Part shown: one piece after another, positions 45,866 through 58,876 of the stretch | How the letters are laid out: the number at the start of each line of letters is the position of its first letter | Position numbering within the stretch: the stretch's first letter is position 1 | Source of the DNA: Mikania micrantha | Lineage: Eukaryota > Streptophyta > Magnoliopsida > Asterales > Asteraceae | Reading direction: 5' to 3' | DNA: 64,000 nucleotides | Assembly (NCBI GenBank): GCA_009363875.1 | Contig: CM018685.1 | Location: 59,567,648-59,631,647 of the forward strand | Made by a program: the position numbers and the translations under genes | Notes under the pieces: model-generated | Seen by the model: the letters and a program-made list of their open reading frames with translations, nothing else | Databases searched by the model: none | What the model was told of the DNA's origin: nothing

Positions 45866-47701
45866 ATGGCAAGAAGCAAATCATTCTCAATAAACGGTTC
45901 CTCTAACACCAATCGTATAATCTTGAATTTCAGTACGTTTTGCACTAAATCCACCATGGATGTTGAAAGAAATTCTTCTATCGGCGGTGAAGGTGAGGAT
46001 ATCGACATTGATTATCTTTCGATGTTTTCGTCTGTTCCTGAATCGCATGATAAGTTCATACAGAGAATGAAATTGAAATCCATTTATAGAAAATCAAAGG
46101 TATAACACTATACAGTTTGATTATTAAAGATTTATGTATTGGATTATTATTAATTTAAGTATTGTTTCTATCTTTTAATGTTGTTAAGTTATCGTTATGC
46201 AAACCACACTGATCGTAATCTGTCGTATGATTAATTTTGATAATAATGTTGTTCAGTATTAGGTTATGTATCAGTTCGTGTGTTTTTTACTAGTTTAATA
46301 ACTATTAATTTATAAATTTGATCATTTAAATAATAAAATAGCATATTTCATTGAATAATGATCGAATTTTATATGATTTGTTTTAGTATTCATTTTTCAT
46401 GTATACTGCTAAATTAAACTTGGAAATACATTCATGTATAGTCAATATTTGTGATATTCTTTAGTTTTTTTGGGACTTCTGATGCACATGTATAAGGAAA
46501 TCAATTGAACATCTTATATAGTTAGTATTTATAAATAAGGAATGAACTTTTATTAATACATTAGGTTAATAACATGTAAAATTTATTTACATCTTAACAT
46601 ACTATAAACAGATTAAGAAATTGAGAAATCTATTTACATTGTATGATGTAAGGTCTTATATTGTTTCATGCACAGGTTGAAATGAGAATAATTTCATATA
46701 TTGTATTGTTGTGCTTTAATAGTGTTAAGCATCAGTTTTTAATTAAGTTTGTTATTGATACATATATAATAACAGATTTATTTTCTTAAATTTTGTTTAA
46801 AGAGAAAGGATTTAGGTAGCAAGAATATAAAAAACAACTGCAATGAAGGTTTTGTTAAAAATGTAAGTTTATATATTCTTTGGTATTATGTACTTTAAAA
46901 TTTTCAATAAAGTTTTGATGTTTTATACTTTTACTTATACATATACATAAACACCATTTTGAAGCAATTGTCACACCCCGAGCCAACAGGCTGGATCGAC
47001 TTTCCCGTCAATATATAATGAGAAATGTCGTCGTGAGATAATCATAGTGATTAGATTGTTTACATGGCACATGATATATAATAAGAAATGCTAACATGAC
47101 ATTCAATACGTAGAATTACAAAGTTAAATTACACAGTACGTGTTCGTAATTTAACTAGGTAAATCTAATCAAAAGAATCATATAGTTTCTATCTTGTACT
47201 GCACAAGATATACAAAAGAGATTCAAAATGTCATCAAAATATATGCATCCAAAAAGCAAGCTAGGTCTTCTATAAAGTCCTCTAGCTTAATCACTGATGC
47301 TTGGTAACTAGACATGTTCGTCACCTGAGAAAACATGCATTTAAACAAAGTCAACACTAGGATGGTGAGTTCATAAGTTTAGTTATTTAAAAGTTTTCAG
47401 AGTTATTTACACAACATCTTGTAATACTCAAGCCTTAGTTATTCTCATTTGGCATTAAGTCATCCCCATGTCCTCTCTATAGATACATCCACAAATATGA
47501 TATTGTCCAATCAAGCATGCTTATATATAGGGCATACATAGGGGACAAGTCCCAACCGACATCCCACCACACACTTGATAGAACTCAACACCATCTGTAT
47601 TGTAGCTATAGATATCCTTTTCATAACCCATAGGCTTAATCACAATCAAAATCTCCAATAGGATAAACCATTACATCATCATGATATTAACATAACACAA
47701 T

Positions 47702-48067
47702 TAGGGATGTTCAAAAAAATCCGTATCCAAATCCGAAATCGAAATATCCGAAAATCCGTATCCGAAATATCCGGATATCCAGAATTTCGGATTCGGATAG
47801 TAATTTTGAAAATTTTCAGATAGTTCGGATATCCGAACTATCCGAAATAGTTATTTTTTCGGATATTTTTTCGGATATTCGGATATTTTTTCAGATATTC
47901 AGATATTTTCCAGATATTCGGATATTTTTCTGGATACTTCAGATAGTTTTTCGGATATTCGGATTTTTTTTGGATATTTAGGATATTTTTCAGATTTTCG
48001 GATATCCGGATGTATTTTTTTTTAATTTTTATTTTAGAGTTCGGATATCCGAATTTGAACACCCCTA
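47702..48067. mobile_element. hAT MITE with CGGATAT-rich interior
   Basis: Ends TAGGGATGTTCAAA and, inverted, TAGGGGTGTTCAAA. The perfect 8-bp TSD AACACAAT lies at 47694-47701 and 48068-48075. The 366-bp interior is almost wholly made of variants of (T)TCGGATATTTT and its complement ATCCGAAAT, so it can fold extensively. No ORF of its own. Confidence 0.9.
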
Positions 48068-50585
48068 AACACAATAGGTTTTTGAGTAGTACAATTTTCT
48101 ACAGTTATAAATGGTGGATTACCACAGTTATTAATGGTGGAATTACTCTTTGACTTACTATTACTCACATCTGTTTAGGAGGTGAGAGCAAGTCTGACAC
48201 GTAGTCATATCCCAATAGGTGATCAGAATTTAATTGACCACATTGCAGTCACCACAAAGGCAAACCACAATCTCTTCAATTAAATCTGGATTCATTAGTT
48301 TTCACAAGACCTCACAACTATCTGCCACCAGCTTATGACATGAGTGAATTCAATCTCTTAGTCTGCCAGTCCACATAATATAAGTGGTGAGATAATCATC
48401 AGACACTATCATACTCTCATCACCCGTGTCAGAAATGATAGACTTGAAATAGGCTGACTAAAAATCAAAAGAGTTCTCATAGTTATCAACCCATAGTCAT
48501 CAACTCATAGTAATCCAGTAGGCATAACACACATGTTCTCATAGGTATAACAGATCAATTCGCTCAGAATTAATTTCAATTTTCCCAAAGACTTAACAAT
48601 TATAATTTTCCTTAGAATTAATAAAATAATTCAATAGGAATTTCATGTATTCCTCATGAAAATTATAGTGTAATCATAGAGGAATAATAGTTTTATCGCT
48701 TAGTAATCGTAGATATTGCCTAAAAGAAATAACAGTTATAAACTCGCAGTCATAAACTTTTACATAATAAGGCATACAGTTGTAATAACAAAGTAAAAAC
48801 CTTATTGCCATACAGTGTACTAAAACATTTATTAAAAGTTTTAGCATGTTCTCAGCTTTGCAGTTAAAATCAAAAGAATTGAAAAGGGGCATATGAACTC
48901 ACCTAGTAGTTGAAGTGGTTGACTTATACTCAAAAAATGCACGCGCTCACTTGTTCTGATGATGTTGTATTCACGATCCTGTGTTTGATTTATTTATGTC
49001 CACATCGTTAACATTAGTATATATTTAATAGTTGTGAGGAGACTGTGCAATACGACTAAATGTCTTAGACCTCGCTAATGAGTTACTAGGTTTGTTACCA
49101 TATAGTTTTATAATGTCAATTCTAATAACCTTTACCCACTGTCTTACTTGATGTAGCTAAAATTTTGTATTAACAGAATAAACATGTTTTTAAGTTATTA
49201 GAAAACATTAGACCTTCAAACTTTCTCATTTAACATAAAGTGGTTCATATATTTTATATCAAATAAGTTTCATTAACAACCTATGTTTATTTTGTGAAAG
49301 AACTTATCTATATAGTATTAGTTAAAATGTTCAATTACAAGACCATGTTTTACTTTATAGAAATTTTCAATTTATGTTATGAAAACCCTCATTCTTATAA
49401 ACCTTGAAAATTTACAAATTAACATAAGTAAAATCTCCTTAATAAAAATGTTGTGTTTACCTTGAATTGATTATCATGACATGTTATCACTACTCATCTC
49501 ACGTTTTGTTTGTAAAAAGATCAACTTATACGATTTAAATGTTGAAAAACTCTTAAGGACAGTTTTGATGAATTTATAAATTCGATGGTCTCTTAGAAAT
49601 CCCAAGTCGGTTCTCACCCATCCACCGCATAGTTAAGTGTTACAACCCATGTATCTTCATTATAATGAAAGACACTGAATTATTTATTAACCTTCATGTT
49701 GCATCGGTTAGAATTTGTTTTAACAGAATTAGATTGGTGGGCTAGTATCGACATTAGAATGTCGACACAGGGCTGGAACCACCGAACAAGTGCCTCATCG
49801 ATTCTATAGTATCGGTGCCTCTCATATTGATGGATTCTCCTCCCATGCCGGTTAGTATCGACGAAACCCAACTGAGTTCCCCTATGTCCTTGTCGACATT
49901 AACAGCATCAGTGAGAGCAAGCTGCTAAACCTTTGAACTTAGCATGTTCGATGAGGGGGAGCTGGGCTTTTGAGGGCCATCGATACTACCCAGAATTCTT
50001 GAGTTTCTTCCACCGATACTATCATTTTTAGCCACCCAACCATCATCGATCCTTCAAACTATCAACCTAATATGTTTCTCATGGTCCTAGTTCAATTTCG
50101 AGTTAGTTTTAGCTGATCTTTAGGAGCCTAAACCGGCTGTTGTTGCAGGACCTGAAATGGGTGTAAACCCATAAAAAAAATCTGAACTTTCTAGTGTACT
50201 TTTCCACCGAGACTAACATTTTCAGTTGATCCAACCATATTCATCCCTCCCAACCAACAACCTAACTTGTTTATGATGTTTCTAAGCCATTTTTGTGCAA
50301 AATCTATGTGTTTTGAAGGCTGAAAACCGATTACCAGCTCAAACAACAAAACAGTGAAACTTACCTTTTTCTGCAGAAACTTCTCTCTAAGATTCCGGCC
50401 AATTTAGCTCAAACCAGCTCCGATCCCTTGTACTACAAGCTTCCTCTCGTCGAGACGATCGTTTTGATATATTATTTGCGCGATTTGGTCAAGGAATGAA
50501 GAAATTATAGGTGTTTTAATGGTGTTTTTCTAGTGTGAGAAATGTTAGACCGGTTTGAGGAGAGAAAGAGATGTGTGAGCTGTTA

Positions 50586-51022
50586 GACTACCCACAATGG
50601 GGGTGCATTTGAGAATGCACTTGATGACATGGATGGTGCATGTAGGGAGTGCACAATGGAGAGGGAGTTGAGGAGAGCTTTTGCACTTGAGGAAGTGCAT
50701 CAACATGCAACCTATGTGGGGCCCAAACAATAAAAATCAATTTTTTTTTAAAAAAAAGGAGGCTCTTTGGCAAAATAAAAAAAGTCTGTTTTTTTTAAAA
50801 AAAAGTTTTTTTTCATACCAACTATTTAAAAAAAATTATATTTGTTTAAAAAAAATAGAAAAAGAAAGGATAATGTAAAAAAGAGAGGATGCATGTGGGA
50901 AGGATGGGTTGGGGTTAAAAACAGGAGAGAAAATGCATGTAAAAATAATGGTTAAAAAGCTGATGTGGTAGTGATGATTAGGATGCATGTGTTAAATGCA
51001 TCCGCTTGCATTGCGGGTAGTC
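50586..51022. mobile_element. PIF/Harbinger (Tourist-like) MITE
   Basis: Ends GACTACCCACAATG and, inverted, GACTACCCGCAATG, with further inverted similarity to about 30 bp including GATGCATTT. TTA on both sides (50583-50585 and 51023-51025) is the 3-bp TSD usual for PIF/Harbinger. 437 bp, non-coding. Confidence 0.9.
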
Positions 51023-52127
51023 TTAGAAATGGAGAAGATGAAAAGAATAAATGGGTTTTTATACCCCGAGTGGTTCCCCGCGTGTTCGGTGTCGGTTTCG
51101 CGTATTTTTACCCGCATTTTACTACGGTTGCATAATTAAACTTTTTAGATTGAAATTTAGATTTCTTTGATTATTTTTGATGAGTTTCAAAATTGTAAAA
51201 TGTAAAATATTATATTTTACTGATTTTTACTGTTCGTTCGTGATCAGACCGTTGAATCTCGTTATTTCGCTACGTAACGTTAATTACGTATAGTTTTAGT
51301 AGAATAGTTTTATAAAATTCTTTTTAGGCTGTAATTCCTAATAGATATTATTTTTGTTTTATTTTTATTAATTTAAAGTTCGTAATCGTTTATTTTTCGT
51401 CGTTTCGTTAGAAAACATAACTTACGCGCATTTTCGTACAGAGCGCTAACTATACGAAAACGATCGTACGTTTCCCTTTCTGATTTGGTTTTCTATTTTT
51501 CAGTTGCCGTTCAGAACGTTAAACCCACAGACATGTTTGTATGAATCGTCACCCACACAAACACACTGTCGGTTCATTATTCCTAAACGATACTGAATTG
51601 TTGTTTGTATTGCACATTCTCACTGACGGATTCAACTAATTCTAATTGTTTTCACCTTGTTATGACTACTTTCACATTGTTTTCTCACTGATTTTTCGGT
51701 TATCTGATTTCTGTTATTTAGGAAAATCAGATCGCCAACGATTTGTATTTGTCATTTGTTTTCACCCTTGTTATTTCTCGTGATTTGTTGTATTTCTGTA
51801 CTTCGATTTTAATCGAAATACGTAAAACTGTTATATGTTCTATAGCCTTGTTTTCACCCAACTGTTTATCAAATAGTTATTCACGCATAGTCATACACAC
51901 ATAGTTATCTACACATAGTTATTCACACATAGTAATGGTGTAAGTACACATACCATATGGATTGCCGGACGATCTGGTACTAGTTGTCACAACAATCTAC
52001 TTGCTTTTTCATGATTGTTGCTGATCCAAGTGTAAATGAACAGGTAAATTCTGTAACCGAGTTTTCATATGAATGTATTTTTTAATATAGGTTTTTTATA
52101 ATATGTTAATTTTTTTTATTCTATTAG

Positions 52128-52427
52128 TAATTTCCATACTATCCAGCGTTTTACCAGAATGCTTCTGCCAGCTATTTGTTAATGCAAAGCTTAGTCCAGG
52201 TCTTATAAAGATTCAGACCTTGGCTGATTTGTCTTGGATTGTGAATGTGGTAAAACATGGACGTGATTATTTTCTAAGAGTTGGATGGGAAAAACTGGCT
52301 GATCAACTACATTAAGCATTGGAAGTAACTTGTTGTTCGAATATGAAGGATCAAATACTTTTAGGTTTACTGTTCATAACAAACCTCAGGACGATCAAAT
52401 TGGTGATTTTTTGTTCACGTGGTTATA
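52128..52427 (+). pseudogene. First B3-like domain
   Basis: Readable pieces in neighbouring frames are FTRMLLPA, KLSPGLIKIQTLADLSWIV, DYFLRVGWEKLADQ and LLFEYEGSNTFRFTVHN. The order (W near strand 3, GW, FEYEGS-x-F) is that of REM-type B3 domains. One-base shifts lie near 52165 and 52310. Confidence 0.7.
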
Positions 52428-52514
52428 AATCGTTAGTTATCATTTTAGTAAGTTGAATATTTATAATTTTGTATTATATTTTAATTGTAGTATAATAATT
52501 GTTTTAAATAACAG

Positions 52515-52935
52515 CATATACCAACCAGGTTTTTTGAGCATCACTTCAAAGATGGAAATAAAAGTGGTTGTTTAACCATAAAAGGAGGTTATAATCAAAG
52601 TTGGATCATTACTGTGAAGAATGTGTCTGGATGTTACCAGATGAGAGGTTTTAAGAAAATATGTGATGAAATTCCATTACATTTTACGGCATGTCAGTTT
52701 TTTCTTTGAATCTTCTAAAAGTTTGAGGATTAATGTGTATAAACCTAATGGTATTGAAGCCATACTTCCTTTAAATGAAAATGAGATTTGTGGAGTTTTG
52801 GAAGAAGAGGATGAGGGTGATGATGATGATGATGAGCAGGATGATGATGACGATAAGGATGCGGTGATTGTAGGAAATTTACACCTTCTTCAACCAGGTA
52901 CCTCAAGATCTGTACCAACATCAAGACCATACAAT
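52515..52935 (+). pseudogene. Second B3-like domain and acidic tail
   Basis: Acceptor AAATAACAG, then IPTRFFEHHFKDGNKSG, CLTIKGGYNQSWIITVKNV, MRGFKKICDEIPLHFTACQF, and after a one-base shift near 52700 SKSLRINVYKPNGIEAI. A run of Asp and Glu follows (52797-52860), and the exon ends at AAT|GTAAGT. The beginning IPTRFF and the ending K-P-N-G-x-E fit B3 domains of plant REM proteins. Confidence 0.75.
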
Positions 52936-53194
52936 GTAAGTTTTTATTTAATAATATATATGTTTTAGACACTGAAATATAAAGTTGAATTTTTTTTTAA
53001 AAATATTAAAGGTTTGTTAAGAAGCTGCTGAGGATAGGGTGGTGACGTTTGAAAGAAAGGTGGAGGGCAGACTTGTAAGAATCTTGATATTTTGTTTTAA
53101 GAAAATAACGTATTCGTTGTTGCAAACAATATTATTTTATGACGTTGTTAAATTTAAATGGTCATCTTTTTTAATCTTATAGTATATTTTGTAG

Positions 53195-53316
53195 CAACTT
53201 CCAAAGCACATTGTTCGATCGGTGAAGAGTGTTTCAGAAACAACTTTGAAAATGAGATATTTTAAAGCTGAAGTGAGGAGTTACAGGATTCAGAAAACAA
53301 AGGCAATGGATGATAG
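53195..53316 (+). pseudogene. Later exon of the B3 locus
   Basis: Acceptor TTTTGTAG and donor TAG|GTAATT flank an open stretch LPKHIVRSVKSVSETTL...SYRIQKTKAMD, rich in basic residues. A smaller exon-like piece lies at about 53011-53072. It leads to the last exon across an intron that now holds a solo LTR. Confidence 0.45.
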
Positions 53317-53388
53317 GTAATTTGAAATGCAAATAAGAATTCATTTGACTAAGAATAGTTTATCGTATTAATTTATCTTGTTATTTAT

Positions 53389-55696
53389 TGTAAGCCCTAA
53401 AACCCACACACACATGCCACATGTTTTAAAACAACAAATCAGAATAGGTCCCAAATTTTTTTTTTTACTAAAACATCAAGTTTAAACACCCAAAATAACC
53501 CAACCCTTCACGGAAAGTTATTTACAAATGTTTTGTCAAGCAAACATCCTAAACATCTTTACAATATTTCCAAAATGTTGGGTTTTCAACCAAAACACGT
53601 TCAACCCGAGTTCTTGAGAGCAATCCGATCACATAAGCCTTCACCCTTTTCGTTCACCTAAAAAACACCACATTTAATTCACCGTTAGTTCGTTAGAACT
53701 AAGTAAGATCACCCATCTATTTCCCCACGTATATCTCATAACACCATATGGATACATTAATAATTTCCCAAATATAATTTGGGAACATTATTCGACCCGA
53801 ACACAAAACGATTTATTAACGGGTCGTTTCACCCAAAACCCCTTAAATCTTTAATTCTTGCTCAAACCAATTAGATTTACCCATGGAATCCGCATCAAAG
53901 CTGAAATAAGTCAATTTATGACATTTTTAGAGAAACAGACGCAACATGGGCGTGTTCCAGGGGAACATGGCCATGTCAGAAGGTTTTCCAGAATCTGATG
54001 CACAGAAATGACATGGGCGTGCTCCAGGAGAACATGACCATGTTAAAACTGCTTCCATTTTGTTCTCTCCCCTTATCCTTTTTCACCAAGGATTTCAAAT
54101 TGAACAACCACAACTATATATTAAACACCTTAATTCACCAAATTTACAACCATCAAGGTTATAATGTCAAACGATTTACTAACGGGTCGTTTGTACCCAA
54201 AACACCATTTGAAATCTTATTCTACAAGATTTCTCAAGTTAAGTAAACCACATCTACTTGTGTTTTACTAACTTGATTACACCCAATAAAGGACATTCAC
54301 ACACCTTATGAATAATCCAATGTCATGATCACGCCACTTGTGATTCAAAACACCAATTTGAGTAAAACTCCATTAAAGGTTCACACACCTTGTGAACTCT
54401 TTCATACATTCATCACACATACAATTAGACACCAATTCTAATCATAATAGTCAAATAAACACCAAATCAACAATAAATTAAGCAACATAACACCTATTGC
54501 CTATTATTGCCAAATAACAATATCACAACCACCATTTCACCCAAAAGTCAAATCTTTCACAATAGCATTCATGCATGCATAACACCATTACATAAAACAA
54601 GTAAAAGATTTGGGTGACTTACCTTGCTTCAATGAGTTATCCTCTATCACAATTTCCTTTTCGGGTCGTTTGGTGCCACTCACACCTTCATTATCAATTC
54701 CTATTATCACAACAAATAGGTTTAAGATAAAGTTTGACTACAATTAGTTAAAATGCACCCATTCACCCCAAAGTCACCATTTTAACTTTAATTACTTTCA
54801 ATTGACTCTTAACCATATCAATTCACCTTTGTTGAGTTTATACATCCACATATTTCATATCACCATTAGTTATAAACTAACTTTTAAGTTAATTACCATA
54901 CTTGGCATTTCATCAAACACCATGTATGCACAAGTTCTTCTCCTAATGATCATTCATCATTTACACATCTATGTAACTCCATTATTTTGTTTAAAAATGA
55001 TCAATCTCATCATTTTCACCACAAACTACAGCAATATAGTGATAATCATCAAATCCTCACCTTTAAACACTAACTTTAAACACCACATTCATAAACTCCA
55101 TGAAAACCCCAATCCCCCATTATCATAACATATCAATTATGAAGGTAAAACAATCAAAAGTTGTTCCTACTTGATTATCAACATCATTAACAACATTTGA
55201 CAACCTTAAAACACCAAATTTGAGAGTTTTACCCATCAAACCCACACCCCAATCGTGACCCACGAAAATCCCATCAAAACACCAACAAATCTTACCTAGA
55301 TGTAGTTTGATGCAAGAGGAACTCATATTTATGCTTGCATTAAAGATCAGATCAACATTCAACCTCCAATTTGATCAAATTTTGAAGTTCTTGAGTTTTT
55401 CTCCTTGTCATCCCCTTGATCGACGTTCACATCCCAAAACAAATGGTTTCCCCCAATTTTGACTAGTCAACACCCTTTTAGCCTTATACAAGTTTCACCA
55501 AATTACAATTTTAGTCCTCCATTTACTAGTTACAACCAACTAGTGTTAAACTAACTTAGTTAAATTAGTAAACACCTCCATATAGTTATATTTTAATTTA
55601 AATATTTACTAAAACACCCACCAATTAAAGTAAAAACATAATTTATACTCCAATTTACATTTTACTTATAATAATTCCCCAAAATGGGTTGTTACA
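53389..55696 (-). mobile_element. Solo LTR, 2308 bp, TSD TTTAT, in an intron of the B3 locus
   Basis: Plus-strand ends are TGTAAGCCC and GGGTTGTTACA. On the minus strand it starts TGTAACAACCCATTTT, close to the start of the solo LTR at 39730. Perfect 5-bp TSD TTTAT at 53384-53388 and 55697-55701. No coding or priming sites inside. It has a few of the same hairpin words, such as GTTCACACACCTTGTGAAC near 54379. Confidence 0.85.
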
Positions 55697-55721
55697 TTTA
55701 TATTATACATCATTTTTTTAG

Positions 55722-55835
55722 GTTTGTGTTGGTGGTTGGCGTGAATTCATGGATGAGTATGGAATTCTTAAGGGTGAAAAATGCAGCTTTAGTTACTATA
55801 CAAACTCAAGATTGTTGGCTGTGAGGAAGACATGA
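55722..55835 (+). pseudogene. Last exon of the B3 locus (B3 C-terminal half)
   Basis: After acceptor TTTTTTTAG the frame reads CVGGWREFMDEYGILKGEKC and LLAVRKT then TGA. GGW-x-x-F followed by L-K-G-x-x-C-x-F is the C-terminal half of a B3 domain. The first half of this domain is missing. Confidence 0.65.
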
Positions 55836-56911
55836 TGTGGTTTTATTTGTTTAAATAATTATTTAAGGCATCTTTAATTTATGTTCTGGGTATGATGATT
55901 ATGTTTTTATGTTGGTTATGAACAGTTTTATGTTTAATTAGGTAAACATTTTATTTTTATATAATTATTAGTTTATGTTTTGGGTATGATTTTTATGTTT
56001 TTATGTTGGTTATGAACAGTTTGATGTATAATTAGGTTAACATTTTATTTTTATATAATTATGTTTATGTTCAAGAATGTAACGATGTTTATGTTAATTT
56101 TCAATTAAATTAAAAATAAACCTGACATTAAATTAAGAAGAATTTATTAAAATAAAAACATATGTTTTTATGATTGTAATGATGTTAATGTTTAATTAGC
56201 GTAACATGTCATTCTTTAGAATTTTTATATGTTACTAATTTTGATGATGTTTTTGTTAATATTTAATAAAAAATTTATTGAAAGCAGACATTAAATTATG
56301 AATAATTTATATATGTAGAATGTCATATACCATATTATTTAAAAAAAACATAAGATGACATTTTAAAAACAATATAATTTAGTTAAATTTAACATATTTT
56401 AAGATAATATAAAAAAATTATATCAAATTTGATAATGTTATTCAACGAAATATTGAATTTTGAGAATAACACATAAAATTTAGTATTGACATTATTTGTT
56501 AAAGTTAAACATTTTGTCATAATAAATAAGATTTGTTAACGATTATTTATTGTTTATTCATTTAAAACACATAATTAAGTTACAGTTAATGAAAATATGT
56601 CCTAATATATTTTAAATTGTAAATTTTTGAGTTAAAAAATTGTTCTCCATTATCTTTTTTATTTTAAAAATACATACTTTTAAACTTTTTAAAACATAAA
56701 GGATTAATTTTGTAAATTGGAATTTTAGTACAATGTTATTGCAATTATAGTGAAATAGTAAAGGCCAGAAGTGAAAATTTTCTTTATAACTAAAAATATA
56801 CATTTAGAAATAAACCCAAAAAAACTGCTTCAAATATAAAAAATAAACATAAACACAAAAGGTACATAGCTACTTCATGTGTTACAAATTTTGTAGAACC
56901 TCCTTGTAAAC
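55836..56911. other. AT-rich 3' flank with a 94-bp duplication
   Basis: No gene is visible. TTTATGTT(C/T)TGGGTATGAT...ATTATTTTTATATAATTAT occurs twice, at 55878 and 55972, 94 bases apart, just after the B3 stop codon. The rest is homopolymer-rich AT DNA. Confidence 0.6.
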
Positions 56912-57156
56912 TGTAACACCTCGACCGATGGCGGAAACGTCGGGATGCCACGAGTGATGTGTAGATTGTTCATAAGCTCGTGGGCATCTAATTCAAATCA
57001 TCACATATCATTTAATCAACCAATTGATTACACAAAAATCATGTTCATCATGAATTAATTACATCAAATACAAAAGAGATTTAGCTATCTAACTAAATTC
57101 TAATCGCTAGAATTCCAGTTATTTAGTTAAGTCCAAGAACCTAAGTGATGGTGTCT
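56912..57156 (-). mobile_element. Fragment of a gypsy LTR
   Basis: Starts TGTAACACCTCGACCGATGG, which inverted is the GGTCGAGGTGTTACA end of Tekay-type LTRs. Only 245 bp are present before the Athila LTR begins, so the Athila element probably inserted into it and the rest lies beyond the window. Confidence 0.55.
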
Positions 57157-58852
57157 GATGGGTTGTAAAACACATCCGGTTTTTAAGTAATTTTGAGTCG
57201 ATTTTAAGTTGTAAATAAGTCGTTTATGTTTATTTTTAGATTCTTTTTACATTTTATGGCTTTTACAGGTTTGTCGAATGAAATGAGCGGAAATCGAGTT
57301 CGAAACCCGAAGGAATCGAGCCCCGGTTGAAATCCAGAAAAAAAGACAAATTTAATCATTTTTGCTGTTGTCGCGGTACGTGAAGAGGGAGAAAAAGACC
57401 TTCGCGATGCGCGAAGGATTTCGGGACTTCCCCGCTTGTTTTGTCCATCGCGGTACGCGATGATGTTTTGAATTGTTATTCGCGGTACGCGACGTGTTTT
57501 AAAAGTTGAAAAAAGTCAAGATTAACGCGAGAATAAAGAGGAGACGCTCCCCAGCCATTTTGATCATCATTCTCGACCATTTTTGAAGCAGGAGATCATT
57601 CCAGGAGCTTTGGGAAGCATTTGGGAAGCATTGGAGGGCTAGAAAACTTGGTTTACATGTGAATTCATCTTGGTCACTCCTTGTTCTCATTTGTCTTAAT
57701 TTTCAGTAGTTTATTTCATTTCATCTTATTGTTTCTGATTGTTATTGACTGATGATATATATTGGCTAGTTCTTTGATTCTACTTAGGTTAGAATGAATG
57801 TTTGATGATTATTGATAACTATTGACTATGGTTTTGATTTATGATGGAAAATACTTTTGTAACAGATCTTAGTATGTCATTTTGATGAGTTTTGCATATT
57901 TAATCTTGATTATATCACTTCATATCATGTTCCATACGTGTTTATTGAATGTCTTTCGGTGTTAGACACGTATTAGGTCATCGACTTGGTGTTATGACTA
58001 GTTTGTGGCTTGTTTGATATCACTAGCCATAGGAAAAGATATAATTGATGTTCTTAAGGTTCTATGTGTATCTAAGTTTAGAAATCCGGAAGGTGATAGA
58101 CTTGTCGGGTGATCTTTAGCATTAGGGTTTTCATAGTAATTACCCGGGAGGGATGATTATTTGAAAGACTTAGTGTTATTGTCATTTCGTGTCAAATTAG
58201 ACATTTTAAGATTACTCATTGCATCTTTGGTGTATTGGAATAAGAAAATCAGGAATGTGACTTGTTCATTTGAGTACAAAAGTGTTATTGGAAAAATCCG
58301 GGAGGTGATTCAACTAACTAGTGTGTTTATTGCAAGATTAGGTTTTCTTAGTTGGTTACATCAGGTAATTGATCCAGAATCCATTAGATTACCTATATTT
58401 TGCTGTTTAAGATCCTAGTTCCATCATGTCAATAGTGTCAATAATCACAAACATGATTTCTACCTAAATAGAGTTTTTCCCATTTGTTTAAGTTTTTCTA
58501 AAATTGTAAATTATTTCTTTTAATTAAATCTGTTAATATGTTTTTAGGGTTTAATATTAGTTAAATTGGATTTTTCTAATTTAATTAGGATAGTTAGTTT
58601 AATTAATTTGGTAATTGTCATTTTTATTCACAAAACCCCCCATCTTTATTTTAAATAATCTCTAATCTTGTTTCGTTAAGTCAGTGTCTCGTGGGTTCGA
58701 TATCCGGACTTTCATTAGCTATTCTACAATTGATAGGTACACTTGCCTGTCGTAGTGGTTTAGTTTAGGATTTTCGGTTTTAACTCGTTGTAATTAAGTC
58801 AAGTCTAGGTTAGTGTTTTTAGTTATTTCTTAGACTACTTTTAGGATCATCA
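57157..58852 (+). repeat. Athila 5' LTR
   Basis: TGATGGGTTGTAAAACACATCC to GATCATCA, about 1.7 kb. Contains CGCGGTACGCGA-type words at 57370-57492 and repeated AATCCGG(G/A)AGGTGAT motifs near 58082 and 58293. Confidence 0.75.
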
Positions 58853-58858
58853 AGTTTT

Positions 58859-58876
58859 TGGCGCCGTTGCCGGGGA
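58859..58876 (+). other. Primer-binding site, tRNA-Asp
   Basis: TGGCGCCGTTGCCGGGGA is complementary to the 3' end of tRNA-Asp and is the usual primer site of Athila and related elements. Confidence 0.9.

Larger units (their letters stand above)
46969..51991 (-). mobile_element. Solo LTR, about 5.0 kb, splitting an exon of the B3 gene
   Basis: Plus-strand ends are TGTCACACCCCGAGCC and GTACTAGTTGTCACA. Read on the minus strand it starts TGTGACAACTAG and ends CGGGGTGTGACA, the form of long Tekay-like gypsy LTRs. Flanks are GCAAT and ACAAT, a 5-bp TSD with one mismatch. No pol, primer site or polypurine tract is seen. It contains two younger MITEs, so its own length is about 4.2 kb. The rest of the interior has no recognisable gene. 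Confidence 0.7.
45866..55835 (+). pseudogene. B3-domain transcription factor gene (REM-like), broken
   Basis: An ATG in good context opens exon 1 (45866-46099, 78 codons, acidic GGEGEDIDIDYL), donor AAG|GTATAA. Exon 2 is 46803-46862 (20 codons, donor AAT|GTAAGT). Exon 3 would span 46965-46968 and 51997-52043, split by a solo LTR. Then come two B3-like domains (52128-52427, 52515-52935), an acidic Asp/Glu run, and a remnant of a third domain ending at 55835. B3 proteins bind DNA in the nucleus. Phases of exons 1-3 agree, but frameshifts near 52165, 52310 and 52700 and the LTR in exon 3 make it a pseudogene. Linking exons 1-3 to the B3 part is inference. Confidence 0.6.

Noticed and set aside
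57157..58852. ORFs such as 58161-58418 as small genes
   Set aside because: They fall inside the Athila LTR, without family pattern or start context.
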